DNA of 64,000 nucleotides from CAVPDG01 sp963702535 (lineage in GTDB: Bacteria > Chloroflexota > Anaerolineae > Anaerolineales > UBA4823), in the NCBI GenBank assembly GCA_963702535.1, contig CAVPDG010000013.1:1-64000 (forward strand). Direction: 5' to 3'. Made by a program: the position numbers and the translations under genes. The notes under the pieces were generated by a model. That model did not search any database and had not been told where the DNA came from. It saw only the letters and a list, made by a program, of their open reading frames with translations. Positions 47,689 to 58,099 of the stretch are shown here, piece by piece. Positions within the stretch are counted from its first letter, which is position 1; every line of letters starts with the position of its first letter.

Positions 47689-47900
47689 AATTTAAAGATA
47701 GTTTCTTTTCCTTGGCTGGTTTTTCATATAACATATATAACGTGAGTTCGAAAAAAGCAGTACTTTTCCGTTAACCCGAACTAACGGTAAACAACTTTAT
47801 CGGTTGGCTACTGATGGGTGGTCTGGCCGCAGGCAGGTTTTCCCCAGTTGGGTTTGGCTGGGTGTGTCTGGTTTTCTGTTTGTTTCAAGGGAGGGAAATT

Positions 47901-50302
47901 ATGATGAACAAGGTGTTCGCCTTTGTTCTGGTGACATGGCTGGCAATCTCGCCAGCCATATTTAATCCCACTGCGCTTGCCGCCCAAGAGGTGAGCGTGC
48001 CGCATATACCCGCCACAGAGATGAACCCGCTTCCAGCAGGTGCGCCCGCGCAGGCTGATGCATCTTCACTGCTCGGTGATGAAGACCTGCCTGGTAATTC
48101 TGACCAAGCCGACGCTGACCTGTTCGCCGTGCTGGCGCAGCCGCAGCAACCTCACACCATCTACTTGAAATCCAGGGAATTTGTGCCAGGAACAGCGGAT
48201 GGCGCCGCTCTGGATCAACTCGCGTCCCCGTCTTCTGGTCGCGTACATTTGCTGCTCCAGCTGGATTACATCCCCCGCCAGGCGGCTAAAGATGCATTGG
48301 CGGCGCAGGGCTTGAGCCTGCTGGCTTATGTGCCGGATTACGCCTGGATTGCCTCTTACTCTGCATCCAATACAAGCGCTGTTCTGGATTTGCCAGGTGT
48401 GACCTGGGCTGGCGCCTTGTTGCCTGAAGATAAGCTCGATCCTGCCATCCAGGCAGGGGTCTGGAGCGATTTCAACCTGAATGCAGATGGCACTGCGGCG
48501 GTTTACGTCGCCTTTCATAAAGATGAAGACCTGGAAAAAGGTCGCGAGCTGGTGGCAGTTTACGGCGGTAAAGTCACTGGAGCCGCGTATGGCATCAACC
48601 TGCTAATGGTTGAGATGCCGCTCTCGCAGGTGCAGTCGCTCGCCTGGGAAGATTCTGTACAGTGGATCGAGCCGGCTGCGCCGCCCCTCAGGGAAGCCAA
48701 CGACGGTATCCGCCCGCAGATCGGCGCCGATACGGTCAATGCAATCCCTTATGGCTTGACTGGAGCTGGCATCGATGTGCTGGTTTATGATGGCGGGCGG
48801 GTCGGTAACCACCCCGACATTGACGCCAGGGTGCTCTACCGCGAGTCCGCCAGTGTAAGCGACCACTCGACCCACGTGGCGGGCACGCTGGGCGGCGACG
48901 GCAGCCAGAGTGCCGGCGCTGGCGGTACTGCCAACCAGTGGCGCGGCATGGCGCCGGGGGTTGACATTATTTCATACGCAGCACACCTCACTTATGACTA
49001 TATCTTTTATAACGATGTTGGCGATATTGAGGCTAACTGGGCTGCCGCGCAGAACACCTACGGCGCCGACCTGGGTACAGCCAGCCTGGGGATGAATATT
49101 TATTATAACTATCCGGACCGCTGCGACCTGATGGGCAACTACGGCGCTACCGAGGTGCTCATGGACCAGATCGTGCGTGGCGGTAACAGCACGGTGGGGA
49201 TCGGCGACCGCTACATTTCCACCTGGGCAGCCGGCAATGAGCGCGGGGCTACCTGCGGCAGCTATAGCACCACCGCCTCGCCTGCCGGCGCCAAGAACCT
49301 CATCCAGGTAGGCGCTTCCAATACCAATGACAACTCGATGACTACTTTCAGCTCCTGGGGTCCGACCGATGATGGGCGCATCAAGCCGGTTGTTGTTGCG
49401 GGGGGGAGCAGCAAGGGGGGGATGGGGGAATTAAGTCAACGGTTCCGAATTTGTTTATTGACAATACGACCAGGAATTGTGATGGCTCTGGAGATGATTA
49501 TTGTTATCCCTACGACGTGATGCAGGGTACCTCTATGGCAACACCTGCCGTGGCAGGTGGGGTTGCCCTAATGCTCCAGCAGTACCGCGCCGTTTATAAC
49601 ACCAGCAGCAACTTCTGGCCTTCTACGGCTAAAGCCATCCTCATCCACACGGCAGGCGATATGGGCAATCCCGGTCCGGACTACCAGTGGGGCTATGGCC
49701 AGGTGGATCTGCCGCGCGCCATCGACTTGATCTCGCGCCGCGCTTTCCGCCAGGATAGCCTCAGTGCCGGTGAGGCAGACGTTTTTTCTCTGGTAGTGCC
49801 CAGCAGCAGCAACCCGCTGCAGGTCAGCCTGGCCTGGGACGATTTTGAGGCCACGTTCAACGCCAACCCGACTCTCATCAACAATCTGGATCTGGAGCTG
49901 GTGTCGCCCAGCGGCACTATCTGGCGCCCCTGGATACTCAACCCTGCCAGCCCTTCCAGCAATGCCACGCGCGGCGTGGACAGCCGCAACAACCAGGAGC
50001 AGGTTCAGGTGCCCTCGCCTGAAGTGGGCACCTGGCTCGTAAGGGTCAGCGGAGTCGCTGTACCGCAGGCGCCGCAATCCTACTCCCTGGTTTGCGAGGG
50101 GTGTAAGCCGCTTAACCTGGGCGTGTGCCAGAGTCATGTCCTGAATACGACAATGTTGGATGCGCCTTCTTCCGCAGAAACTCCCGAAAGCCTCAGTGGT
50201 GGGGAGACCGCTGTTCCGGAACTAGTAGCAGTATTCCTGGACATCCCTCACTCCATTAACTGCAGGCGAGCTGTGGCAGCGCTCACTCGAGGCTTCCGAT
50301 GA
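47901..50302 (+). CDS. Secreted subtilisin-family (S8) serine protease (frame broken)
   Basis: Start at 47901 (MMNKVFAFVLVTWLAISPAIF) with GGGAGGG upstream; signal peptide ending ALAAQ. Residues 60-270 are a propeptide-like region. The catalytic domain has Asp in VLVYDGGRVGNHPDID, His in SDHSTHVAGTLGG and Ser in VMQGTSMATPAVAGG. A frame change lies in G-runs at about 49,400-49,430, between the Asn and Ser regions. After the catalytic domain comes a jelly-roll-like P-type domain (PLQVSLAWDDFEATF, NNLDLELVSPSG). About 800 residues. The stop TGA overlaps the ATG of the next gene (ATGA at 50299), so they are coupled or, if an indel lies here, one giant polypeptide. Confidence 0.8.
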
Positions 50303-53300
50303 GACAACCAAAACAGAGGCTAAATTTGGAGGCTGCCCGCCTGGCAGGACCGCAAGCCGTACTGGATGCAGCGGAAAGCCTGACGGGAGTAGCGCTGGAT
50401 ATGGCAGAAGCGGAAATCCGCCAGGCGCAGCAAACACTGGCGGAACGGGCTCTGCCGCCTGTTGAGACCATGCCGCCTGGTGAAGCGCAGGAGTCCGCCA
50501 ATAACGACGCCATGGTTGCCTGGGATCAGGCTGCCTGGAGCCAGGCGATCCTGCAGGTCAGCAATCTGGAGGAAGCCGGCCTGGAGGTTGAAACCCCGGA
50601 GGCGTCGGATGTTGTGGATGCGCCACAAGCGCCTAGCGCCGATCGTACCGTAGGGAGCGGGTGTACCTACAGCACGATAGAAGCAGCCATGGCGGCTGCT
50701 AATCCTGGTGATCGTTTGCTCTTAGAAGGCGGCGTCATTTTTACCCTCCGGTCGCATTTGAGTATCCAAAAGGACCTGACATTCCAGGGCGGTTACAACG
50801 GCTGCGCCAGCAGCTCACCGCACCTACGACCATCAACGGCGGTGGTGTCGACCGGGTCATGTACATCCAGGCTAACCATGATGTCACTCTAAACAACCTG
50901 ATCATCACCAACGGCAACTCAACCGCCTATGGGGCGGGTGTGTTTGTGAATTACAACTCCACTTTGACTGGGGACAACCTTGAGATTTATAACAATACGT
51001 CAAGCGGTTATGGCGGCGGTGTGAGCTTGTATGGCGCCAGGGCAATCCTCACGAACACCAATATTCATAATAACACGGCTCTGGGGGGGCGGGGGTGCAT
51101 GCGGACTATTCCAACGGTTACGCTCCTTCTCTTGACCTGCACTCGTATGCAGACGTGTATGACAATGCCGCAATTACCGGATACTGGTTATGGAGGCGGA
51201 TTGTTCGTGCGCCAGGGCACAGTCAACGTCACCGACTGCTCGGACCTGTATTCCAATGACGCTATTTTCGGCGGTGGTGCTTACCTGATCACCAGCACGC
51301 TCACCCTTGTAGGAAGCTGTTCCGAGATACAGAGCAACACTGCTACCGGAGATGGTGGAGGCGTATACGCCATTGCCAGTACGATCAGCCTGGATGACGA
51401 AGCAGAACTGTACAATAATAATGCTGGCGTAGATAGCAGCGGCTCGGGCGGCGGCGCTTACTTGAATGGCAGTTCTCTGTACAGCGCAAAAGCCCTGGTC
51501 CAGTACAACGGCGCAGCAGACTATGGTGGTGGTATCTATGCCGGCAATGGCTCTTTGATAAGCTTCAGCCTGGGGAGCTTTACCTGCGTTGGAACGCGCT
51601 GCTCGCGTCTTTCTAATAATTTGGCTACCAACCAGTACGGCGGCGGCGTGTATGCGAGCAATAGCGATGTGAACCTGGTAAACACTTATGTCGAGTCCAA
51701 TAGCGCTTATCTGGGTGGGGGCGTGTATGCTTCCGGTGCTGATAGCCAGGTATCGCTTTCCGGCAGCCTCTTTGCCCGCAATAATGCAACCGGGGGAACG
51801 GGAGACGGCTTGCGCCTCCACAACAGTGCAAGCCTGAGTGGATCTGGAAATACACTGGCTTATAACGAAGCCGGCGGGGCAGCCACCGGTCGTGCGATTG
51901 ATCTGTATTCAGCCAGTGGCTCATTGAGTTGCTCGGTGATCTGGGGGCATGCCAATACCGGCTTTTCGGGGATGAACATTACCTACTCGGATGTTCAGTA
52001 CGGCTTATCTGGCGCTGGCAACATCAACCAGAATCCCCTGTTCGTGGCGCCTAGCCAGCGAGGATTACCACCTGCAATCTGCCAGCCCGGCGATCGATCG
52101 CTGCCTGAGCGCATCAACCTGGGATTATGATGGGGAGCTGCGTCCCATCGTGCGCACTTCTGCCGCCTCGCCGTATGATATGGGCGCCGATGAGGTCAGC
52201 GGGATGGCGCGTGTCGGGGTGGATAATACCTGCGCCTACAGCACGATCCAGCAAGCAGTCAACGCCGCATCCAGCGGCGCCACTGTTCGTGTCTCGGGCG
52301 GTGTGTACTTCGAGAACGTGGATATTTCGGGCAAAAGCCTCACCATCCGCGGCGGGTTCGACGCTACCTGCGCCAACCCTGTTGGGGCAGCAACGCGGGT
52401 GGAAGGCAGCCTTAGCAGTGGCAGCGTGTTTGACATTTATGGTGGCACGCAGACGCTGCAAGACCTGGTGATCGCCTGGGGTTCTGGCACCGGCGCTGGT
52501 CTGGATGTAGATGGGAATGCCCTGGTGACATTGAACAACACCGATCTAATCCGCAACCACGGCGATTATGGCGGCGGTGTGTGGCTCAACACTGGCAGCA
52601 CGGTCACAGCTACCAATGGCTCTACCCTCAATTACAACACCGCTAGCACTGCTGGCGGCGGGGTCCGCGTGTGGGGTGCGTTTAACGCTTCAGGGAATGC
52701 TATTGGAGTCGGTTTCAATTGCGCGCTGCATGGGGGTGGTTTTTCGATCATCCAAGGCGAGGTTACGCTGGATGGCTTCCACGTAATGGGCAATCTTGCC
52801 GCCGATGCCAGCGGTAGAGGCGGCGGCGCCTTTCTGGAGCAGGGAGCAGCTATCACACTTACCGGTAACACCTACTTCGGTGACACGGGTACTTATGGCA
52901 ATACGGCTTACGATGGCGGTGCGCTCTATGCGGATGCATCCCGAATTAATCTGAACGATGTACTGGCAACGCTTTCCAACAATACTGCCAGCCACAATGG
53001 CGGCGGCGTTTACCTGGCAAACAACAGCACTCTCACGGGCGTTAACGCCCGCATCGGCTCGAATTTTGCTGCGTCAACGGGCAATGACGCCATCCAGGGA
53101 GCCGGGGTGTATGCTGTGGATAGTGACATCGATTACGCCGGGCGCTTCTTTAACAACGTGGCCACATCTTCCGGAGGCGCGCTCTATGCCAGTAACAGCC
53201 GGCTGCACTTGGCAGGCGCTCAGGTGGGCGGGACAGGTGCCAACCAGCCCAATCAGCTTGGCGCTGGCGGCAACCATGGCGTGGGCTTATACCTTACGGA

Positions 53301-55083
53301 TGGCACGCGTGCCGAGCTGGAGAATAGCCGGATCGTCAATAATCTATTCAATACGACCGGCATCGCGCATGGCGGCGGAGCTTATTTGATCGCGGGTAGC
53401 GCAATCACGATGACCAATACAACCGTCCAGGGACATATCGCCCCGTCTGCCAGCGTTGGGCGTGGAGCGGGTGTATACGTTGATTACAGTCGCATAACAC
53501 TGGATAACAGCCAGGTGATCAGCAATACCGCAGGGATGAACGGGGGTGGCATACGCCTATGGGGCGAGAGTACGTTGAACGTTCGCAATGCTTCCAGTAT
53601 CCGGGGTAACCAGGCGAATAATGGCGATGGCGGAGGGGTTGCAGCCTCGGGTATGTCAACGATCAATTTCCAGGATGTGACATTGCAGCACAATCAGGCT
53701 GCCACCAACGGTGGCGCGGTCTCAACGGATGCGGGCGCACTTAATTTTACCGGCTGGCTGGATGTACGCTACAACCATGCCGGCGGCAATGGCGGCGCGC
53801 TGGCGATCAGTGGCACAGCAAATCCATCGATCAGCGCCAGCGGCGCTGCCAGCCACCTTTCTGCCAACACCGCTGGCGGCAATGGCGGCGCGATCTACCT
53901 CAACAACAATACCACTTTCGAGCTTTATGCTACCAGCGGCGTGGCGCTCAACCTCAGCACCAACAGTGCAAGCGGTGATGGCGGCATGGGCTATGCAAAT
54001 GCCGGCGGGTTCTTTGACTATTATGGCAATCTCCTGGCGAGCTCCAATACCGCTGGCGGAAACGGAGGCGTGTTCTACCTGAGCAACGCTTCGCGGCTTT
54101 GGATGGATGATTATGGCAATCTCCGCCCGCAATTTTGGGCGAACACTGCAGATAACGGTGGTCTGATCTACGCCCTTGCCAGCCCGCGAGTGGAATGTGA
54201 TGGGGGGGACCTGGGTATGCCCGGAAATGGCAACCATGCCACTTCTGGGAGCGGCGGCGCGATTTATCTGGATGGCAGCACATTTAACGCTTCCAACTGC
54301 ATCTTCGATAACAACTGGGCAACGGATCACGGCGGGGCGCTGGCAGCGGTGAATAGCTCTAGCGTAACGATTGGAGCGGAGTATGCCGTCACGACCACGG
54401 CTGCCGCACAGGATGCTCGCCTCACGCCCCAGGCACCCCAAGCAACCGGCTGTAATCCGTTATTGGGCAGGTGTAGCAGCTTGTCCAATAATCATGCAGA
54501 TATGGATGGCGTTGGGGGCGGCGATGGCGGAGCGATCTACATCAGCGCCAGCACTTTAAATATCGATCACTCTCATTTGTTGGATAACCAGGCGCAGCGC
54601 GGCGGCGCCCTCTTCCAGACCGGCGCGGCATCTACCACCGCGGTTTATAACAGTCTACTCTTTCAGAATACCAGCCTGCAGGCGTATGGCGCTGGGATCC
54701 GCTCCGAGCAGGGCAGCTTGGACTTACGCCATGCCACCATTTCCGATAATCAGGGCGGAGCGGGAGTCTCGTTGAGTAGCACTACTTGCCAGGTGCGCAA
54801 CTCCATTCTCTGGGGCAACCAGATGGGCGGGTTTACCACAGCCCCTGGATTGGTGGAGTGCAGCATAGATCAGAGCGGGATGGGAGGTGTGAACACAAAT
54901 CCGCAATTTGTGGGCGGCGGTGATTACCACCTGCAGGCGGCATCGCCAGGCATCAACGCCTGCTCGAGCGGCTTATCGCTGGATCTGGAAGGTGTGTTGC
55001 GACCCTCGGGCGTCAAATATGATATGGGTGCGTTTGAGCTGGCGATGAGAGTGTTGTTTGCGCCGGTCATCTTGAAGCCATAA
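50299..55083 (+). CDS. Giant secreted right-handed beta-helix protein, two tandem modules (frame broken)
   Basis: About 1,590 residues. The first 110 are helical and Ala/Glu-rich. Module 1 (about 50,640-52,200) opens GCTYSTIEAAMAAANPGD and closes with NPLFVA, DYHLQSASPAIDRC and SPYDMGADE. Module 2 (52,205-55,060) opens CAYSTIQQAVNAASSGA and closes with NPQFVGGGDYHLQAASPG and KYDMGAFEL, the choice-of-anchor Q ending. In between are dozens of GGGVY/GGAIY and N-N-x-A turns like those of polymorphic membrane proteins and pectate lyase helices. The C-terminus is VLFAPVILKP. No catalytic residues are recognised; adhesion or glycan binding is the likely use. Frame changes fall near 50,840, 51,090 and 52,060. 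No own signal peptide is seen, which favours a link with the subtilase upstream. Confidence 0.72.
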
Positions 55084-55090
55084 AGCGCGG

Positions 55091-55739
55091 TTAAGTAACG
55101 GAAGTGGTTTTTCGATAGATCCCGGACATCAATAGCTTGAAATATTCTTGCACGTCCAGTGTGAGATCCTCAACCAAAGCCAGGGCTTGTTCCGGGGTGC
55201 CCTGGCTGAGTTGTTGCGCATAGCGATTGAGGATGCCTTCCAGCACCAGGCTGGTCAGTTCGATCGCTTTTTCGATTTCAATGTCTTCCTTGAATTTGGA
55301 GTGTGTCCAAGCCCTGCGTGAGTATCCGGCGGCTGGATATGGCGTATTCGCGATACCGTCCAGCCAATTCCGCTCTGATTTGCTCGGGAGTATGGAGAAA
55401 GGCATTGAAGAGGAAGCGGTAGAGTAACGGTTCTTGCACGGCAAACTGCATGCGCAACCTGCCAAGCGCCAGTAACCGCTCGAAGAGATCGCTCGGCAGC
55501 TCCTCAACCATTGAGTTTACCTGCTTGACGTAGCTTCCGACGGCGTAATCGATCAGGTAAAGGTACAGTTGTACCTTGCTCCCGAAAAAGTAGAAAAGCG
55601 TCCCTTTGGGTATGCCTGCCTCTCGGACGATGGCATTGGTTGAGGCTTGCTCGTAGCTGTTCTGGGCGAATTCCTTCAGGCAGGCGGCAAGGATCCGGCG
55701 CTTCTGCTCTGCGGGGATACGCTCGAAGTTTTCGTACAT
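55091..55739 (-). CDS. TetR-family transcriptional repressor (one frame change)
   Basis: About 215 residues. The helix-turn-helix is in the first 50: EQKRRILAACLKEFAQNSYEQASTNAIVREAGIPKGTLFYFFGSK, with the signature GTLFYFF. A frame change near 55305 leads to KFKEDIEIEKAIELTSLVLEGIL and the C-terminal helices ending at 55091. It lies 6 bases after the methyltransferase stop, so both are read from one promoter. A 13-bp palindrome with TGACCA/TGGTCA halves upstream of the pair is the obvious operator. Confidence 0.82.
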
Positions 55740-55745
55740 CAGGCG

Positions 55746-56631
55746 TTACCCAGACGGTAATGGACGGTCCACTGTGTCCGCCGGAAGAGCGCTGTAGCGC
55801 CCCATTACGTTCAGGGCACCCAGCTTGGGATGGTGGGAGTCGAAGTAGCTCCACTCGTCCAGCAGGTGTATGCCAGAATGCCAGCTCTCCGGTTCATTCC
55901 CATCTTTGATGCCAAACCGGAACGTTGCCTCGGCGCCCATCCCGAGCTGGCGTTGCATCTTGCTGCGCAGGAGCGGCTGCATGCTTTTACTCAGCCAGCG
56001 GCTGTTGATCACCTCGCAAACCAGCTCCGATCCCGGGAAGCGCCTGGCAAGATCTACGAATAGCCTCCGTACTCGGTCTGGCTCAAGGTACATGAACACG
56101 CCCTCAGCCAGGAAGAGTAGCGGGAGTGTGCCTTGTGCTTCGAGGTGATCCATCCAGGTGTAATCGAAAACAGAGGCCGAGATAAGGTGGTAACGCGGCT
56201 GCTCGTCCACGAATTCGCGTTTGAAGCGAATCACCTCCGGCAGGTCCAGATCGAAGAAATGCACCTGACCATTGTCGATCCGGTAAAAGCGCGTGTCCAT
56301 CCCGCAGCCGATGCTGACTACGCTTGCCTGAGGATGGAGAGCAAGGAAATTTTGCGTGTAGGCATCGTATTTATTGGCGCGCAGCGCCAGGTGTACACAG
56401 AGCTGGCGGCTGACCTTACCCCGAGCCAGCGAGTGCAGCAATCGATCTGGCGACTGAGCAAGGCGCGGATTCAGGCGTTGGGTGATTTCCACCGCCTTTT
56501 CGTCGACCATGATCGGTTCTTGCGTCTGGCTTTCCAAGGCACGCGCGTATAGGGTAATCAAAGAGGTGGCAGCTACATCCGATAGGTCGGAAACGGACAC
56601 CGGTATGGATTGTTTCCAGGTTTGCGTTCAT
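55746..56631 (-). CDS. Class I SAM methyltransferase, LCM/PPM1-type (possible frame change near start)
   Basis: About 290 residues. SAM motif I is VVSIGCGMDTRFYRI; the acidic strand-2 end is FFDLDLPEVIRFKRE; LLFLAEGVFMYLEPDRV is motif IV. These mark the leucine-carboxyl-methyltransferase/O-methyltransferase family. A continuous frame opens at a GTG at 56600 with no ribosome site, but ATG at 56631 (MNANLETIHTG) has a strong CAGGAGT site, so a single-base indel near 56600 is likely and 56631 is preferred. Its substrate may be the small molecule sensed by the TetR protein in the same operon. Confidence 0.75.
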
Positions 56632-56641
56632 GGATCAACTC

Positions 56642-56699
56642 CTGTTACTGACCATGTGGTCAGTAACAGAATTATACGCTAATATCGCTAGATGGTCAA
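56642..56699 (-). promoter_or_regulatory. Promoter and TetR operator of the methyltransferase-tetR operon
   Basis: On the minus strand: TTGACC (56694-56699), 17 bases, TATAAT (56671-56676). Just downstream is the operator, CTGTTACTGACCA, two bases, TGGTCAGTAACAG (56642-56669), a perfect 13-bp dyad. A bound repressor would block the start site. The dyad also contains the ribosome site's upstream edge, so control is very local. Confidence 0.8.
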
Positions 56700-56761
56700 T
56701 ACAGCCGGGACTAACAATTCGCCAATGGAATGATCGAGTTGAACTGGGATCACCAGAGAGG

Positions 56762-57892
56762 TTACCCGCCTGATGAGCGCATAAAGATTGCCAGTGCGCC
56801 GCGGTTAAGCAGGTAACACGGTTGGCAGCGGAAGGCACGCTTTACCGCGTAACGGGTGGTCTCCATGTCGCCTTGCTGGTAGGAGAAAAATGCAAGCTGG
56901 ATAGCTGCATCTCCAACCCGTTGGCGCTTGCGCTTCGCTAACCCCTGCAAGCTATCCGGAAGGTTGTCATAAACCGTTTCAAGATAATCCAGGGGGCGGG
57001 TGGTCTTGGGCAGGTCGAGCCAGGCGCTGAAGATGTCTGCCAGGGTCTGCCCATCGTTTTCTGCCAGGGTTGGGTCAAGCTGCACCGCCCGCTCGATGCA
57101 ATTTTTCGCGTAGTCGAAATTTTTTGCGTGATAAGCCTGTGCTGCGGCGCGCAGGAATGCGCGGCTGTACGCCGGATCTCGTAACACCCTCCATGCCGGA
57201 AGCAGATCTGGCTGCGAGTAAAGTTTATCCAGCACAGCGAAGGTAGCGGTGGTCATCTGCCCGCCTATGCGCGTCATTTGCGCAGTATGAAAGCGGTAGA
57301 GCGAGACCGGCTGGTTGATATAATCCATGCCACAACCCAGGCACCCCAGGCGCAGCCACATATCCCAGTCCTCATAAGAGCGCAGGCTTTCATCGAAATA
57401 ACCGGCTTTTTCCTGCCAGCTGCGCCGTAGCAGCACGCTTCCCACATGCAACAGATTGCCTAACAGGAGTTGCTCAGAGTCCTGTGGGATGGGAGTATCC
57501 ATGATCTTTCCCACCTGCTTGCCGTGCTCGTTGATCGGAATCGCCTGCCCGGCAACCAGCCCAACGGCTGGTTGCGCTTCCAGGTTTTCCAGCAGGATAG
57601 CCAGCTTTTCCGGCAGGAACAGATCATCCGAGTCCAGGAAGCTCAGGTAGGGCGCTGTCGTATTGCGTATGCCCGTATTGCGCGCCGCGGACAAGCCGCG
57701 GTTCTCCTGGTAAATATAATGTAGCCGCGCATCCTGGTAGCTTAACGCCAGGCTACGCGTCTCATCACTGGAGCCATCATCGACGACGATCGCCTCCCAA
57801 TCTTTGAAGGTCTGTTCCAGGACGCTTTGGATGGCTTGCCCCAGGTACTGGCTCTGGTTGTAGGCGGGGATGATCACGGCGATCTTGGGCAT
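56762..57892 (-). CDS. Family 2 glycosyltransferase with TPR-like C-terminus
   Basis: 376 residues, intact. GT-A fold: IAVIIPAYNQSQYLGQAIQSVLEQTF, VVDDGSSDET, ENRGLSAARNTG, and the metal site SFLDSDD. RSYEDWDMWLRLG carries the catalytic ED. Residues 245-370 are helical repeats (ARAFLRAAAQAYHAKNFDYAKNCIERAVQL-like) as in TPR units. It transfers a sugar from a nucleotide donor, probably to a surface glycan. No other glycan genes surround it. Confidence 0.85.
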   Translation of the reverse strand: MPKIAVIIPAYNQSQYLGQAIQSVLEQTFKDWEAIVVDDGSSDETRSLALSYQDARLHYIYQENRGLSAARNTGIRNTTAPYLSFLDSDDLFLPEKLAILLENLEAQPAVGLVAGQAIPINEHGKQVGKIMDTPIPQDSEQLLLGNLLHVGSVLLRRSWQEKAGYFDESLRSYEDWDMWLRLGCLGCGMDYINQPVSLYRFHTAQMTRIGGQMTTATFAVLDKLYSQPDLLPAWRVLRDPAYSRAFLRAAAQAYHAKNFDYAKNCIERAVQLDPTLAENDGQTLADIFSAWLDLPKTTRPLDYLETVYDNLPDSLQGLAKRKRQRVGDAAIQLAFFSYQQGDMETTRYAVKRAFRCQPCYLLNRGALAIFMRSSGG

Positions 57893-58099
57893 GGACTCGA
57901 TTCCTTTTGGAATTTTACACGATACGGTCAGACTTTAACCGCCAATTCTTTCAAATCGGCGCTAAAATACCTGAGTACAGGATAACAGGAAATGGGTATT
58001 TATTGTTGCACTGGAGGCGATTCTCCTAAAGGTACAACGAATACCCTGTTCCCCCGTCCACCGAAGATTGGAACGCTTTTTTGTCTGCAGGAGGTCCCT

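Noticed and set aside
53722..54441. Minus-strand frame within the beta-helix gene
   Set aside because: It arises from the repeated Gly/Asn codons of the sense strand and has no protein features.
51000..54500. Recurring GGCGGC-type patterns resembling a repeat array or CRISPR
   Set aside because: They are coding GGG(V/I)Y turns of a beta helix, with irregular spacing and no direct repeats of constant length.
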